Origin: Amyelois transitella
Lineage: Eukaryota; Arthropoda; Insecta; Lepidoptera; Pyralidae
Direction: 5' to 3'
Assembly (NCBI RefSeq): GCF_032362555.1
Contig: NC_083513.1
Span: 3,472,001 to 3,536,000 of the forward strand
DNA length: 64,000 nt
The stretch's first letter is position 1, and each line of letters begins with the position of its first letter. The position numbers were made by a program, and so were the translations under genes. The notes under the pieces were generated by a model, which did no database searches, was not told the DNA's origin, and saw only the letters and a list, made by a program, of their open reading frames with translations. This document shows, piece after piece, positions 29,601 to 41,600 of the stretch.

Positions 29601-32600
29601 CTCTGATTCTGATTGGCTGGCATATGAAAACACAGGCCAAACCACAATGTAGGTATGACTTTACACTCCGGTTTCGCTCCTGTGGGATTACAAAACAAGC
29701 AAACGTGGAAAATTATAGTACAGATTGTATTTAAAGAGACCATCTTAGTAACCTACTTTTTAATTGATTGGTATTGTAGTAGTTAACTATTTAGTAGTCT
29801 ACCTTTTTGATCAAAGGGGCTTGACCACAATATCTGCCCAATCATTTTGTTTCACCTTTGGCTTATAGGGTAGATATAGAAACGACATTACCTACTGCAC
29901 ATTCTCATTAACATAAAAAGTCATAACGTAAGGATTCCCTGCGGTTCCTGTAAGCGTCAAAGCGATTGAGCGAACGGTCTTACAATAAGGAGTACCCTGA
30001 GAAAATGCTTTGTAGCTCAGATTGCACGCCATATTGCGGAAGCGAAAGGGATAAGTGACTACCGAGTGAAGCCTTCTACCTACGGAGGGTGATATTGTAG
30101 GAAGGATTTTTGATACCAACTACCTATATCGTACCTTATTAATTTATTATGAAACATGGATCGATTTTTATAACTCAATGTTACGTAACATGTAACCGAC
30201 GAAATAAATAAATTGTTATCTTTACTTACATATAATGAAACAGTAAAAATATTTTGTCTGTACATTTCATATTTTGACTGAAACGGAGATTTTTTTTTAC
30301 ATTTTGTCTGTATGTATCTAATTATATGATCAATATTCAACTCGAAATTTACGCGGACGAAGTCACAGGCAACAGCTAGTATATAATAATCATACATAAC
30401 ATACTGCGGTGTAGAAAGAGCATTCACTCTCAAAAAGATTGAAAGGCCATGTTGTTGAGCAATAAGGCAATAAAATAATGATAATAACTTTTTAATAGTT
30501 TTCAAACTAAATGCTAATGATTTCTTAGTAAAAATATTATTATACTTGCTAAGACTTGTTTGAATGTCTTGCTGTTATCTATTAATTACGAACACATACC
30601 TTACATCTTTGTTGGTACCTAGATATATGATTCGTGTAGTACAAGTATAACTACAAATAACGTGAGTAAGTACTTATACCTAACCAACCGATATCGACAA
30701 CCACACTATATTCCTGTCAGAACCTAAAGATTTCTTTGTTATTAAGAAATCTGTTACGTCTTTATAATAAATAAATATAAATAATCCGAGACCGTAAGTC
30801 CACGAGCCACGACTCTACTCCACGAGTGCAAAATAAGGGCAAAACAGAAGGTTAAATAATGGAAAGCAAATTAAATAAAATTACCCCATTGAAGGAACTC
30901 AAACTATACCATATACGTCAATGAGTACCTATAAGTTAATTTGTATTTAACTAATACATACATATAGTCACGTCTATATCCCTTGCAGGGTAGACAACAA
31001 GAGTCAAGAAAAGACTGACTGACTGAGCCCGCGTTCAACTATTTGGTTTAATGATAGAATTGAGATTCAAATAGTGACTGGATGCTAGCCCATCGCCTAA
31101 AACCGCAAGTTTATAAGCCTATCCCTTAGTCACCTTTTACGACATCCATGGGAAAGAGATGAAGTGGTCCTATTCTTTTTTGTATTGGTGCCGGAAACCA
31201 CACGGCACAATAGGCGTGTAGACAAATTTTGAAATTGACTTTTATTCGCTAGATATATATGTAATAATAGCGAAAAATATAATATTTCAGTACAGAATTC
31301 CGTTATAAATAATATTTTCGTCTTTTTTTGTGCCGTACTCCGAGTGAGCGCCAAAACGCTCCAAGTGTCATGGCCGATGCTTATGACGTCACGCCTCAGT
31401 TAGCAAGCAACAGCTGAGCGTACGAACTATAGTGATCTGAGAAAAAATATCTGTTTTGTGATTCAAATATGAATGATAAAGTTTATAAGTGGTGTGCAGT
31501 TCCTTTGTGCAAAAACACATCAAAATCCACACCGGATAAATTGTTTGTGTATGTACCAAACAAGAAAAAACTGAGATATATGTGGCTCCGGCTTGCACGT
31601 CGAGACCCAACCAAAGTAGTCACCAAATCTTCAATTTATTTCTGTGAGGACCACTTTGACGTAAGTATAAATTAATCATTAGATACATGCATAAATAGTT
31701 ACCTATATCCTAATGTATCAAATAAGAGAAGGAAATTGTTTATTTCAATCGTACAAGACGCTCTTGTTGTCAATTTTAAAAGGCAATTTATTTTCCTTCC
31801 AGATGCCAAATGACATGGAAAATTATATGCAATATAGAATAATGGGTTATGTTTCGCAAGTTAGGATGAAACCTGGTTGTATGCCCAGTAAATTCGAATG
31901 TCAACCTAGTAGGAAGCGATCGAATACAGAAGAACGACCCTATATACTCAAAAAACAAAAAAGCAATAATGTTGCAGAACATGTTGATGAAATTGAAACT
32001 GGAAGTTCAGGTATGTACCTACCCATCATCTGGTTATGTAGTTTGTCTTATTTAATAGTAGGTACCTATTATGTTATTATGACTAGGATAACAATAACAT
32101 ACATATTACCTTTATACCTAATTTATTTGGATGATTCTTAACTTTTATTTTCATGATATTTATTAAGTTTATTGCTTCAATAAAATACTATAACATAACA
32201 ATAAGTAAGGTTTATTACATTAAAACATGTGCCACAACTTGGCTATCATGCTAAGGAAATGGTTTTAAATTAATTCAAAATTACATAAAATTTATTACAA
32301 TCTCTTATAGCATTATTAAATCATTTCATTAATTGTTTACAGGTCAACATAATTTGGAAGAGCTGGAACAAATCACAGAAAAACCAAAAATGATAAATAA
32401 ATCTATTCAAGTGCACTTAACAAGACCATTCAGAAGTAAAGCTTTGCAAACACAATGCCAATCAGTTACAAAGATGACATCTCCGCTGAAGCCACACCTG
32501 ATTTCTGCTGCTACATCTCCATTTAAAATCAAACACTTTGCTAAAAATAATCCATCTAGCCACAATGTAAATGTAATGAGAAGAATATTTAAAAAAGAAG

Positions 32601-35600
32601 AACGGTCTGATAGTGATACTTCTTATACACCCTCTGTTGCTCATCCAGGTTCATCGCCATCAACAAAATCTTTTGAAATGGAATCGGCTTCTGATTGCAG
32701 TGAACTTTTAGAAGAAGACAAAAAACAGGAAACTATAAAAATTTTGGAATCTACATTGAAGAAAATCATGAACAATCCACGTTTTTACATTGGAATTCCG
32801 AAAAATTGTTACCACTTACTAAATATTATTGAAAAACAAACAAGTATCCCAATTAATCATATTTTACTGTGTCTAAAAAAAATTAGATTGAATAATTCAT
32901 TCCGTGAACTTGCTGATGAGTTTGCCATGGATGCTACTTATGCTAGCAGAATATTCTCTAAAAATATACCGATATTAGCTAGTGTGATTCGCCCATTCAT
33001 TGTTACATTAGATATTGAATTAATTAAAAAGAATTTACCTATGGCCTTCAGGCACCGATTTCATAAAGTAAGCTGTATAATAGACTGTTTAGAGATTGAG
33101 ATACAAAAGCCATCGAAGGCAGTGAATCAAGCTTTGACATGGTCTGATTATAAAAAGGCTAACACTATAAAATATCTTGTTTCTTGTACTCCCAATGGCC
33201 TGGTCAATTTTATTTCCCCTGGTTATGGAGGACGTATAACAGATACATGCCTGGTTGAAACCTGTGACTTTGTAAAGTGTTTACAACAGGGTATGTGTGT
33301 CATGGCTGACCGGGGGTTCAAACATGTGGAAGTCTACTTACGCCAGAGGGGGATGGTATTAGTTAGACCACCAAGTGTTCAGTCTGGTACTAAATTTTCT
33401 AAGGCTGAAGCTAAGGAAACTAAGCAAATTGCAAGCCTTCGGATTCATATTGAGCGGGTCATCAGACGTTTACGGGAGTACAGTATGTTAAAACCTCATG
33501 CTTGTCTTAATTTAGGCTTAGTGAAAGTACTTGATGATGTAATAACTATAGCTTGCGGTTTAATTAACTTACAAGATTCGCTCATAAAATAATTGAGAAT
33601 AAATAAATAATAACAAGAAATTTCAGTAATTTTATTTATTATTCAATACTTCTGTACAATAAAGGATACACATAGGTTTCCCAAAATGTAACTAAACTTT
33701 TAATATTTTCTAATATAAAGTCTTCGTTGAATGTAACACATACAATTTCAACATTAGAATTTGTTGAAAAGTTAGGATCCGCTACACAAAAATAACACTT
33801 TTTAAGTCCTGTCAAATACATTTGCACTTGTATCTGCATGTAGCATTTTTTTGTTGGTTGTCCGTTTTTTATATACTTGACAAAGGTTTGTTCGGTCATG
33901 GGACACTTAATTTCAACAATACAGTCTTCACATACACCATCTGGCGAACCAGCTAACATTGGATAGGTTTGGGATATGAAGAGTCCACAACTGTTTATTA
34001 TTTTCTTAAGTTTTCTGCTCACTGAATCTCGCACTTTATTTTCCAAGTCTCTCCCTCGCTTCATGGCAGCCGTGTCTGGGATTTTTCCCCCCATAATAAG
34101 AGAAATTAGGGCTCCGTCACTTGTCTGGCAATGGCTGACATCATAAGCCCTAGAGGCTGTAATCCGGCCATATCTTAATTCATACCAAAGGCTATTTGCA
34201 TGCTGATCTCTGGTCTTCTTTTCAATTTCAATTAGGATATTGTTATTTATATTAATTTGTTGTAAAAATGTGTTGCAACATTTTTCCTTAAACTGTAGTA
34301 CAAGGTGATGCATGGAAACACTAAGTAGCTCATCACAAGTATAACCTGCTTGAAACTTCAACAGCTCACATCTTTCAAGATTTTTCTTTTGGCTTTCTTC
34401 TAAAAAAATTTGTAAAACTGTGGAATTTGATGGTATGATGGAACTACCATTACTATTAGCCAAGTTCTTTACTGTAATATACTTGATAGCTGTGCCTACT
34501 CTGGATAGTTTGGATTTTTTCCAATAACACTGCACTTCTGTACATGATGGCTCCTCACTCCTATGATGAACCCACATAAGTAAAGCAATGGCATGTTTGC
34601 AGCCTCCTTGAGCAGCTACACAATCATGGCATTGCACTGATATAACTTTTTCTTCATCCTTATCAACAATCAATGTAACTGAATACAGCTTAGCATGAAC
34701 TTTGTGTTCTGGGCAAATTTTACATTTCACAGTGCAAATATTTCTGTCATTCTGTACTTGAACATAACTGATTGCATCATCCCCATATGATGGCCGTGAA
34801 GACCTGAAATAAATAAAAAATATTAGTATAATAATAAGTAAACAAAGAATAAATACGTTCAATTTATTTGCGTAGATGTGATATAGTTTCATATTTAATA
34901 CAGTAAATGCTTGCAGATTAAGGCGACACATATTTCTAAGTTGTAAAAACAGTAAGAGAACGTTATTTGTAATATGTATATAAGAAGCTAACCTCAAAAT
35001 TAACATATGACAATCTGACAATGTTAGATAATGAGACTTGCGTAAGTTAAACTAAATTATACCTAGAATTAAAGATAAAAATAATGTACTTACAAGGAAG
35101 CTTTCACATTTCGGAATTCAGAGGAACAAAAGTCTTTATTTGAAGCGAGAAAATCTCCCAACATTAACAAATCAACTCTGGGCAAATTGGAGCTATTTGC
35201 TTTGATGAAACCTGGTTCCATGGTGTATTATTACTGCAGCTACTATTTTAAATCACAAAATAACTACGATTAATTAATTTAAATGAACAAAAACAACAGA
35301 TTCTAATAAAATGTACGAAAACAGCAAGAGAACGTATAGAACTTCGCGAACTTTGGCGGTTGTTGACTGAGGCGTGACGTAATGCGCTCTGATTGGTGTT
35401 TCAATCAACATGGCTGATTGCTGATTATTGAAGAATTATTTTATTGAAAATAATATTAATCCTATGGAAATATTAGAAACAGAGTTAATTTTATGAACTT
35501 ACATTACATAATGTATCACCTAATAACAGTTAATCCTTGGTTCTTAATTACTGTCTACAGGCCTATTAATAATTTAATTAATAAATATTGTCATATCCTC

Positions 35601-38600
35601 TTATTCTATACGTACATATACATATATCTACTTATTTCACAATGCTTAGGCATATCTTCCGCCAAGCCTCTTATATTTTTCCTATTTATCCTGGGTACCC
35701 AACAACCGAAAGTAGGATAGGTGTTCTAGCGTGTGTCATCTATTCCTTATTTAATTTTGTTCGGCCGACAAGAAGCCGCTTCAAAACGCGCCATGTGGCG
35801 TATCAGTGCGCCGTGTCATAATGTGCCGGGTTCGAATCTGTTGCATGTCCGGCCAATTAGGCACTGATTCGATGGGTACTCGGAAGTAATGTAATCAAAT
35901 ACAAGTGGCATATGTCCTGTGACGGTTTCCCTCGTATGGTGAAACTAGTGTAGTAACACGCAGTTATTGTATTACAGTGTGGTGTTCGGTAGATACTTTA
36001 GAACGTGACCATCTCTTTCTTATTTACAATAGGATTTCATAAAATAAAAACAGGTTGATATCATGAGGTAGTCTGCCATAAAACCTCGACAGAAAATCGT
36101 TAGAAGCTAAACTACCTTAAATAAGATGAACAGAACCAATCATTATCACCATATAAATACTCAATTCAAAATCCCAACAAAAAGAACAATCAAGTGGTTA
36201 TCTCCACACAAATATCTCCCCACCCCATCCCTTTAATATAGAGAATGATTTTTTCCAAATAAAACACTAATCGTTCTTTATTTATTGTTGGCATGATCCG
36301 TATCGTTAGACGGTGCGTGATCTCTTATTCTCATCGGCCCTCTATGTTTATTGTACTAAACATTCGCCTAATGACCCCACATAATAATAGGAAGAACGAA
36401 TAAAAGAATAGGCCTAGGTTTTGCAGGCTTTTTGTCTTCGAAAAAGATTGATTACGTCGTCCATATTTTGAGATGAGAAAGCTCAATTGTTGTGAAAATT
36501 TATCTCATCAGTTACTGTTACCTATGAGATAAATTAACTTAACCAGTTATTTTTTATTTTATATTTGCAATGTAATTTATAATTTCTTTATTTACAACTT
36601 TAAAAACACGTATCAAATTCCTCTCCAAATATAAGTAAGAGAGTCCTATTCTAAAATCTGCGAAATAGGTATAGAACAAAAACTATCTACCACTACACTA
36701 CTCGCAAATCATCATGTTAAAAGGGTGACATCGAGTCGTGTGAGCCGTCAGCTGCGGTCAGCCCTAGTTAAGAAGTATTCGTATGTAATTGTACCACAAT
36801 GGGGCATTATCTGACAGTGTTGTCAGATGTCGTCATGCGCTCAATCGAGTTGAAAGTGAGTTGTGATAGATTATGAGCCTTTTAAACGAGATTACGTACG
36901 ATTCGTTTGTCACACACAGAAAGATAATTGTATGCGAAGAACACGTGGTAACGACACTTATCGATCCATAACTGCATATTTTATTTGGCTCCTTATCATG
37001 GAAACTAACATAAGTAGGTTAGGCTAAATAACTTATGAAAATCAAAATTTTTCGCAATCAAACTATTCGCAGGCACTATCAAGGAGATCCACCGAATATT
37101 ATTTATAATAGGACTACTCGACGGTAATACTCTATGAGTTTCTATATTTTTTTGGGAATTTGATCAATTCAAAAGTGTTTGACCTCAATCTATCTGCTGG
37201 TAAGCAAGATGTAGTCTAAGGTGGTGCACGTAAGCTCAAATAATGTCTATTCACTCTTGCCCTAAAACCCTATGTAGGTTTCGGGAAACAGAGACTGGTA
37301 GGGAATTCCCCGTACGCCAATAGACACAAGAGTCCAAGACTACCTTTAGCTGAATAGAGAATCCGTTATGATAAATTTAAAAATCAATCAAATATTCGTT
37401 TTTTAATTATTTAGTTTTAATTATGAATTCCCGATCACTACGAAGTGATGATTTAACCCCAACAATGATGAATGGGGTTCAAATTGCGACCCCTTAATAT
37501 TTATTTCCAAGATCCTAATTACCCTCCGCTCGACCGTGCCCGATCGAGATTGCAGCGATGCCACACCTGACTTGCTCGCTTTTATTTTTTGCTCTCAATT
37601 TACAAGAATATTGATATTACAAGCACGCTTCAATTGCATACAATGGCGAATTCTCTTGGTCTTGAATCGTGATTGTGTTCTGTTTATATTTGAAAATATA
37701 CTGTACTGTACCTACCTACTCGGTCGGATATTAGATGTAGTATTTTGAGATACTTTCCAGTTACAATAGCGTTGATTTACACTCTAATATTATCTTATTT
37801 ACGTTCAAGTATGTATGCTAGGTATAATGCAAAAATACAACTTTAAACCATACTATTATATTAATTTATTTAAATCGGTCAAATTGATCAGATAATAAAA
37901 CATGATCGTTGGACTCGTAGATCCCTAAAAAAATTATTGTTATTTTATGAATGGTAAAAAATATGAAAAGAAGTTATCGTTCGAAATCGAATGCTTTCCA
38001 TAGCCAGTTTTGAGTGAATCACTTTTTTCAAAATAAATCTCCTGATTTTAGGCCATGTGCGCGGTTCTCACGCGACGCGATGCAGTTGCATTGTGAATGT
38101 GAGTAGATATTCCTGAAGCTAAATCACTTGCGAGTATTAAAATAACTTAGAGAAGGAATAAGTTAGTCAGTTGATAACTTAAACGAGCAATATTTGTAAA
38201 CATATAGGTATATTTTTGTACATGGTACTCGCATTTTCGAATGCGGCTCTAACGATTTTGTTGAAATATGACATAGCTAGATGCATACAGGAGCAAAAAA
38301 TCTATCTACCGTGTTCATGTTGCCGCCAAAAATGGCGTGGATTTATATTTTGGAGACGATATAACCATTTTATGCTAGTACCTATAGGTACTTATATTAC
38401 CACCTACTAAAACTAAACTTGTGTTAGTAATGAGACATTGTTACGGGGTATGAAGTTGCAGCTATTGCTGAACCAAGTGTCCCAATGGTCCGTAATAAGT
38501 ACCTTGAGTCTACTATTGGAGCTGCTATGTTATCGTGCCAACATAGACGTGAAGTTGGCCCACAGTGGAAACGAATAGACAATACGATTAAAAAAGTGGG

Positions 38601-41600
38601 ATTATATCGCTATTTTTTAATTAATTAAAAGTAAATATTAGTCATGAACACAAAGTTACCGAACGCTAAATAATTTCAGCGGGAACAATATCTATTCAGT
38701 TAAATGTTTCATGGACTGTTGTTTCGTAATAGTTATTTGAGTTGAACAATGGAGATTTCGTAGCGAGTGGGCGTACAGTGTTGGCAATTTTCACATCAGA
38801 ACGGGTCCGAATAGACCCGGCACGGCGGTATTCCCGGGCACCCATTCGTGGCGCTGTAATCGCATCAGCCCGCCGTCATTCCCTTCCACAGCCGTACGTT
38901 TTTCATCGACGCGTCAAACCATTATGATTCTATTTTCATGGCAATAAGAATCTCCACACAAAAACGATTTCTTCGCTAATGAGCTTAAGTTGAAAATTGT
39001 CGCCATTGTCACAGAATGTTGCGGATTTATTGAGTGTTTTGGTAATTTAAGTAAATAAATAAATTAAATACTATTCTTTATTAGTTTGTTTCCTAATCCC
39101 TCTTGCAAAACAAGAAAATACAAAAACGCCAACAATGACCTCAAATATTTATTTTGCGGCTTGATAATATCATTCTAGCAATACTAATAGGCTAGGACCA
39201 TTATTATTTCGATTTGTAGGTGAATTGTTTTTAGCTAAAGAGTTCTTTCCACAGACATCTATGGGTTTTTGATACCACCGGGTAACCTCGCAAGTAGAAA
39301 TACAGTACTGGTAATTCATGGACCTATAGTCGGCATAGTCGTACAAACATTTTGAAATCGATAAATCTTTGTTGTCAAATACGCAATGAATAAAGAGAGA
39401 TTACGTCCAAGTTTTCAAAGAATTCTATTTGAGTAAATAAAAATAAAATAAACATTTTCCACTCTTTCATTCGTTTCGCGAAAGAGATATTGCGCGATAT
39501 AAAGTGTTTTCTATTGAGTTCTTTAAGAAATGTCCGGCAAAGAGTTGGTCCGGGATTAGGGATACGAGAAGGGTTTATCTGGTGGTCGACGTCTATTATA
39601 TTCAAATATTTTTCTAGTGATATTTTATTTTTACGACGAACAGCAGCAAGGAATGGACAGATGTTTCTTTGATCTATCTGTGATTACAGAGATCTCCAAC
39701 TAAGTATTGAAATACTACGATTGTAAGAAAATATTTTGCGCAGAATTTGGAAATGATGATGATACGTTGTGTATGTTATGAAACTAATTCTTATGTTTAT
39801 GTCTTTCATAAATGGAAATGGTGGCCAAACTGGCTCATTTGGACTGACACGATTTTCGTACACACACCTTCAAATCAAAACTTTGAATGGACCAAATTAC
39901 CAACACAGCAACTTTGCTACAACGGGTCCTTATAGAGTCGTAGCCTCGTCTACTACGCCGTAGCACAGAATTATTTAAAATCGTAGTCGGTGCGTACAAA
40001 TTATTTGATTAAATAAATTACTTATTTATATATTAATTAAATAAATTAAGTTATTAAAGAGGTTATTATTGTTACTTCCAATGTTATAACTTTTGAATGC
40101 ACGTATACCTACTCAAGATGCGATGGATGCGGGGCGCGGGGCCGGCGAAGTAGAAATGGGCGAATTAAATCTTTGACATGAACATAATCACCACCAAATC
40201 TTTAATTCACCAAGAGTTAAAGAGTTATTAATCCGTAAAACATTTTTAAATCATTAAGTTAATGCCTATCAGGAAACCTATAAATTAAGCAAACAAAATC
40301 ACCGGCTGCTAGTATTGTGATGATGATTTAAAGATGTGCAGATGTTGATTTATAAACAACACACATTCATCCATGATGTATGATTGATAAAGATGTACTG
40401 AAGTATATATCCAAAGATTTATAAAGAAAATTTAAAGATTAATAATTGATTGATAAATATACTAAATTACTTATAAGTAGATTAAAAAATTTATACATAT
40501 CAGTTAACTCTATATCCCCTGCGGGGTAGACAGAACCAACAGTTGAAAAGACTAAAAGGCCACGTTTAGTTCAGTTCACAATTGAGATTAAAGATTTATA
40601 AAGATGATTTATTGATGTATAAGTATCACATGATTTTAAGATGTATTTATGATTCATTAAAATGTTATATAACATTTGTATTCTAATGTGTAAAGTATTG
40701 TTATAAGTATGTTTGTTGCAAAGTTTGAAAAAAAAATGTCAAATAATGTGGACGTTTTATACAACAGAGTTAAACAACATTGTGTCGTAATCTGTTCGCA
40801 CCTTTCTTTTCACTTTATGATTTTCTATATGAATAATTTAAGAGATACTAGAGAGAAAAAAAAACTTATGTGCATTTGTCAACGTTTGTGAGTAACCCGT
40901 AATGGAAGCTGTAGGTACTTGCGAAAACTAAATTTGTAATACAGTAATAACATAAAAAAAATTGGTTCAGTAACCAATTTTTTATTTCTCAATATTTGAA
41001 CTGAAGAACACCATTTCATGCAGGTCGGTTCAGTGGTTTAACTGGGAAGAGGCGGCAAACAAACTTACTTTCGCTTTTAAAATATTAGTATACTAAATAA
41101 GAAACTGACCCTAATTGTGACACGGACTAACTACGGAAAAAAACAGTAATTTTTGAGGGAGTAGGGAGTAGTAGTACCTTTATAACAAGCTGCCAAATGA
41201 GTTGAAGATATGAAGCAGCATAATTAAACTTAAAAAAAAGTATCAAGCAATACATCGCGACACTTAAATTTTAATTTACGCACAATTTTTATGGTTATTT
41301 CAATCCGATAATTGACGGGTGTCTATAGAAACAGATTGCCACTATGTTATGTGGTAGTGCAGAATTTTAGGTATTCTACCAATCTATTTTGAGCGAAATT
41401 TTTGTATGTTTGTTTTGTAACTTTGAACTGTTGGTCTGATTTTATTGAAATTTAAAATGTATGAAAGATCAATATAATTTTATTTTATAAATCTGTCAAT
41501 GGCATTTCTAAGCTCGCAGGGCACCAAAATTGATCAGGTAATTTCCGAAATAAGTATTCACAATTACGTTAAAAATAAAAGTGTTCACGAGGTCTAAGCG

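Larger units (their letters stand above)
31212..35564 (+). mobile_element. Intact ISL2EU-type (PIF/Harbinger-related) transposon, 4.35 kb
   Basis: 13-bp terminal inverted repeats AGGCGTGTAGACA (left) and, read inward from the right, AGGCCTGTAGACA differ at one base, and both ends are flanked by AT. Subterminal inverted motifs ACGTCACGCCTCAGT lie near 31386-31400 and 35368-35382. Inside are two intron-containing genes pointing at each other: a THAP-DDE transposase (plus) and a SWIM-YqaJ nuclease (minus). This pairing is what I recall of ISL2EU elements. Both reading frames are intact, so it may be autonomous. It sits in rough intron 1. Confidence 0.88.

Noticed and set aside
29892..30505. Two minus-strand ORFs left of the ISL2EU element, considered as upstream rough exons
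   Set aside because: They lack suitable donors in phase 1, and the exon at 43225-43507 fits rough far better.
38742..38927. 61-codon ORF in a GC-richer patch of rough intron 1
   Set aside because: No known motif, no splice logic linking it to rough.
40956..40983. 12-bp A/T-rich hairpin with loop CAGT
   Set aside because: Short and AT-rich; expected occasionally by chance in this background.
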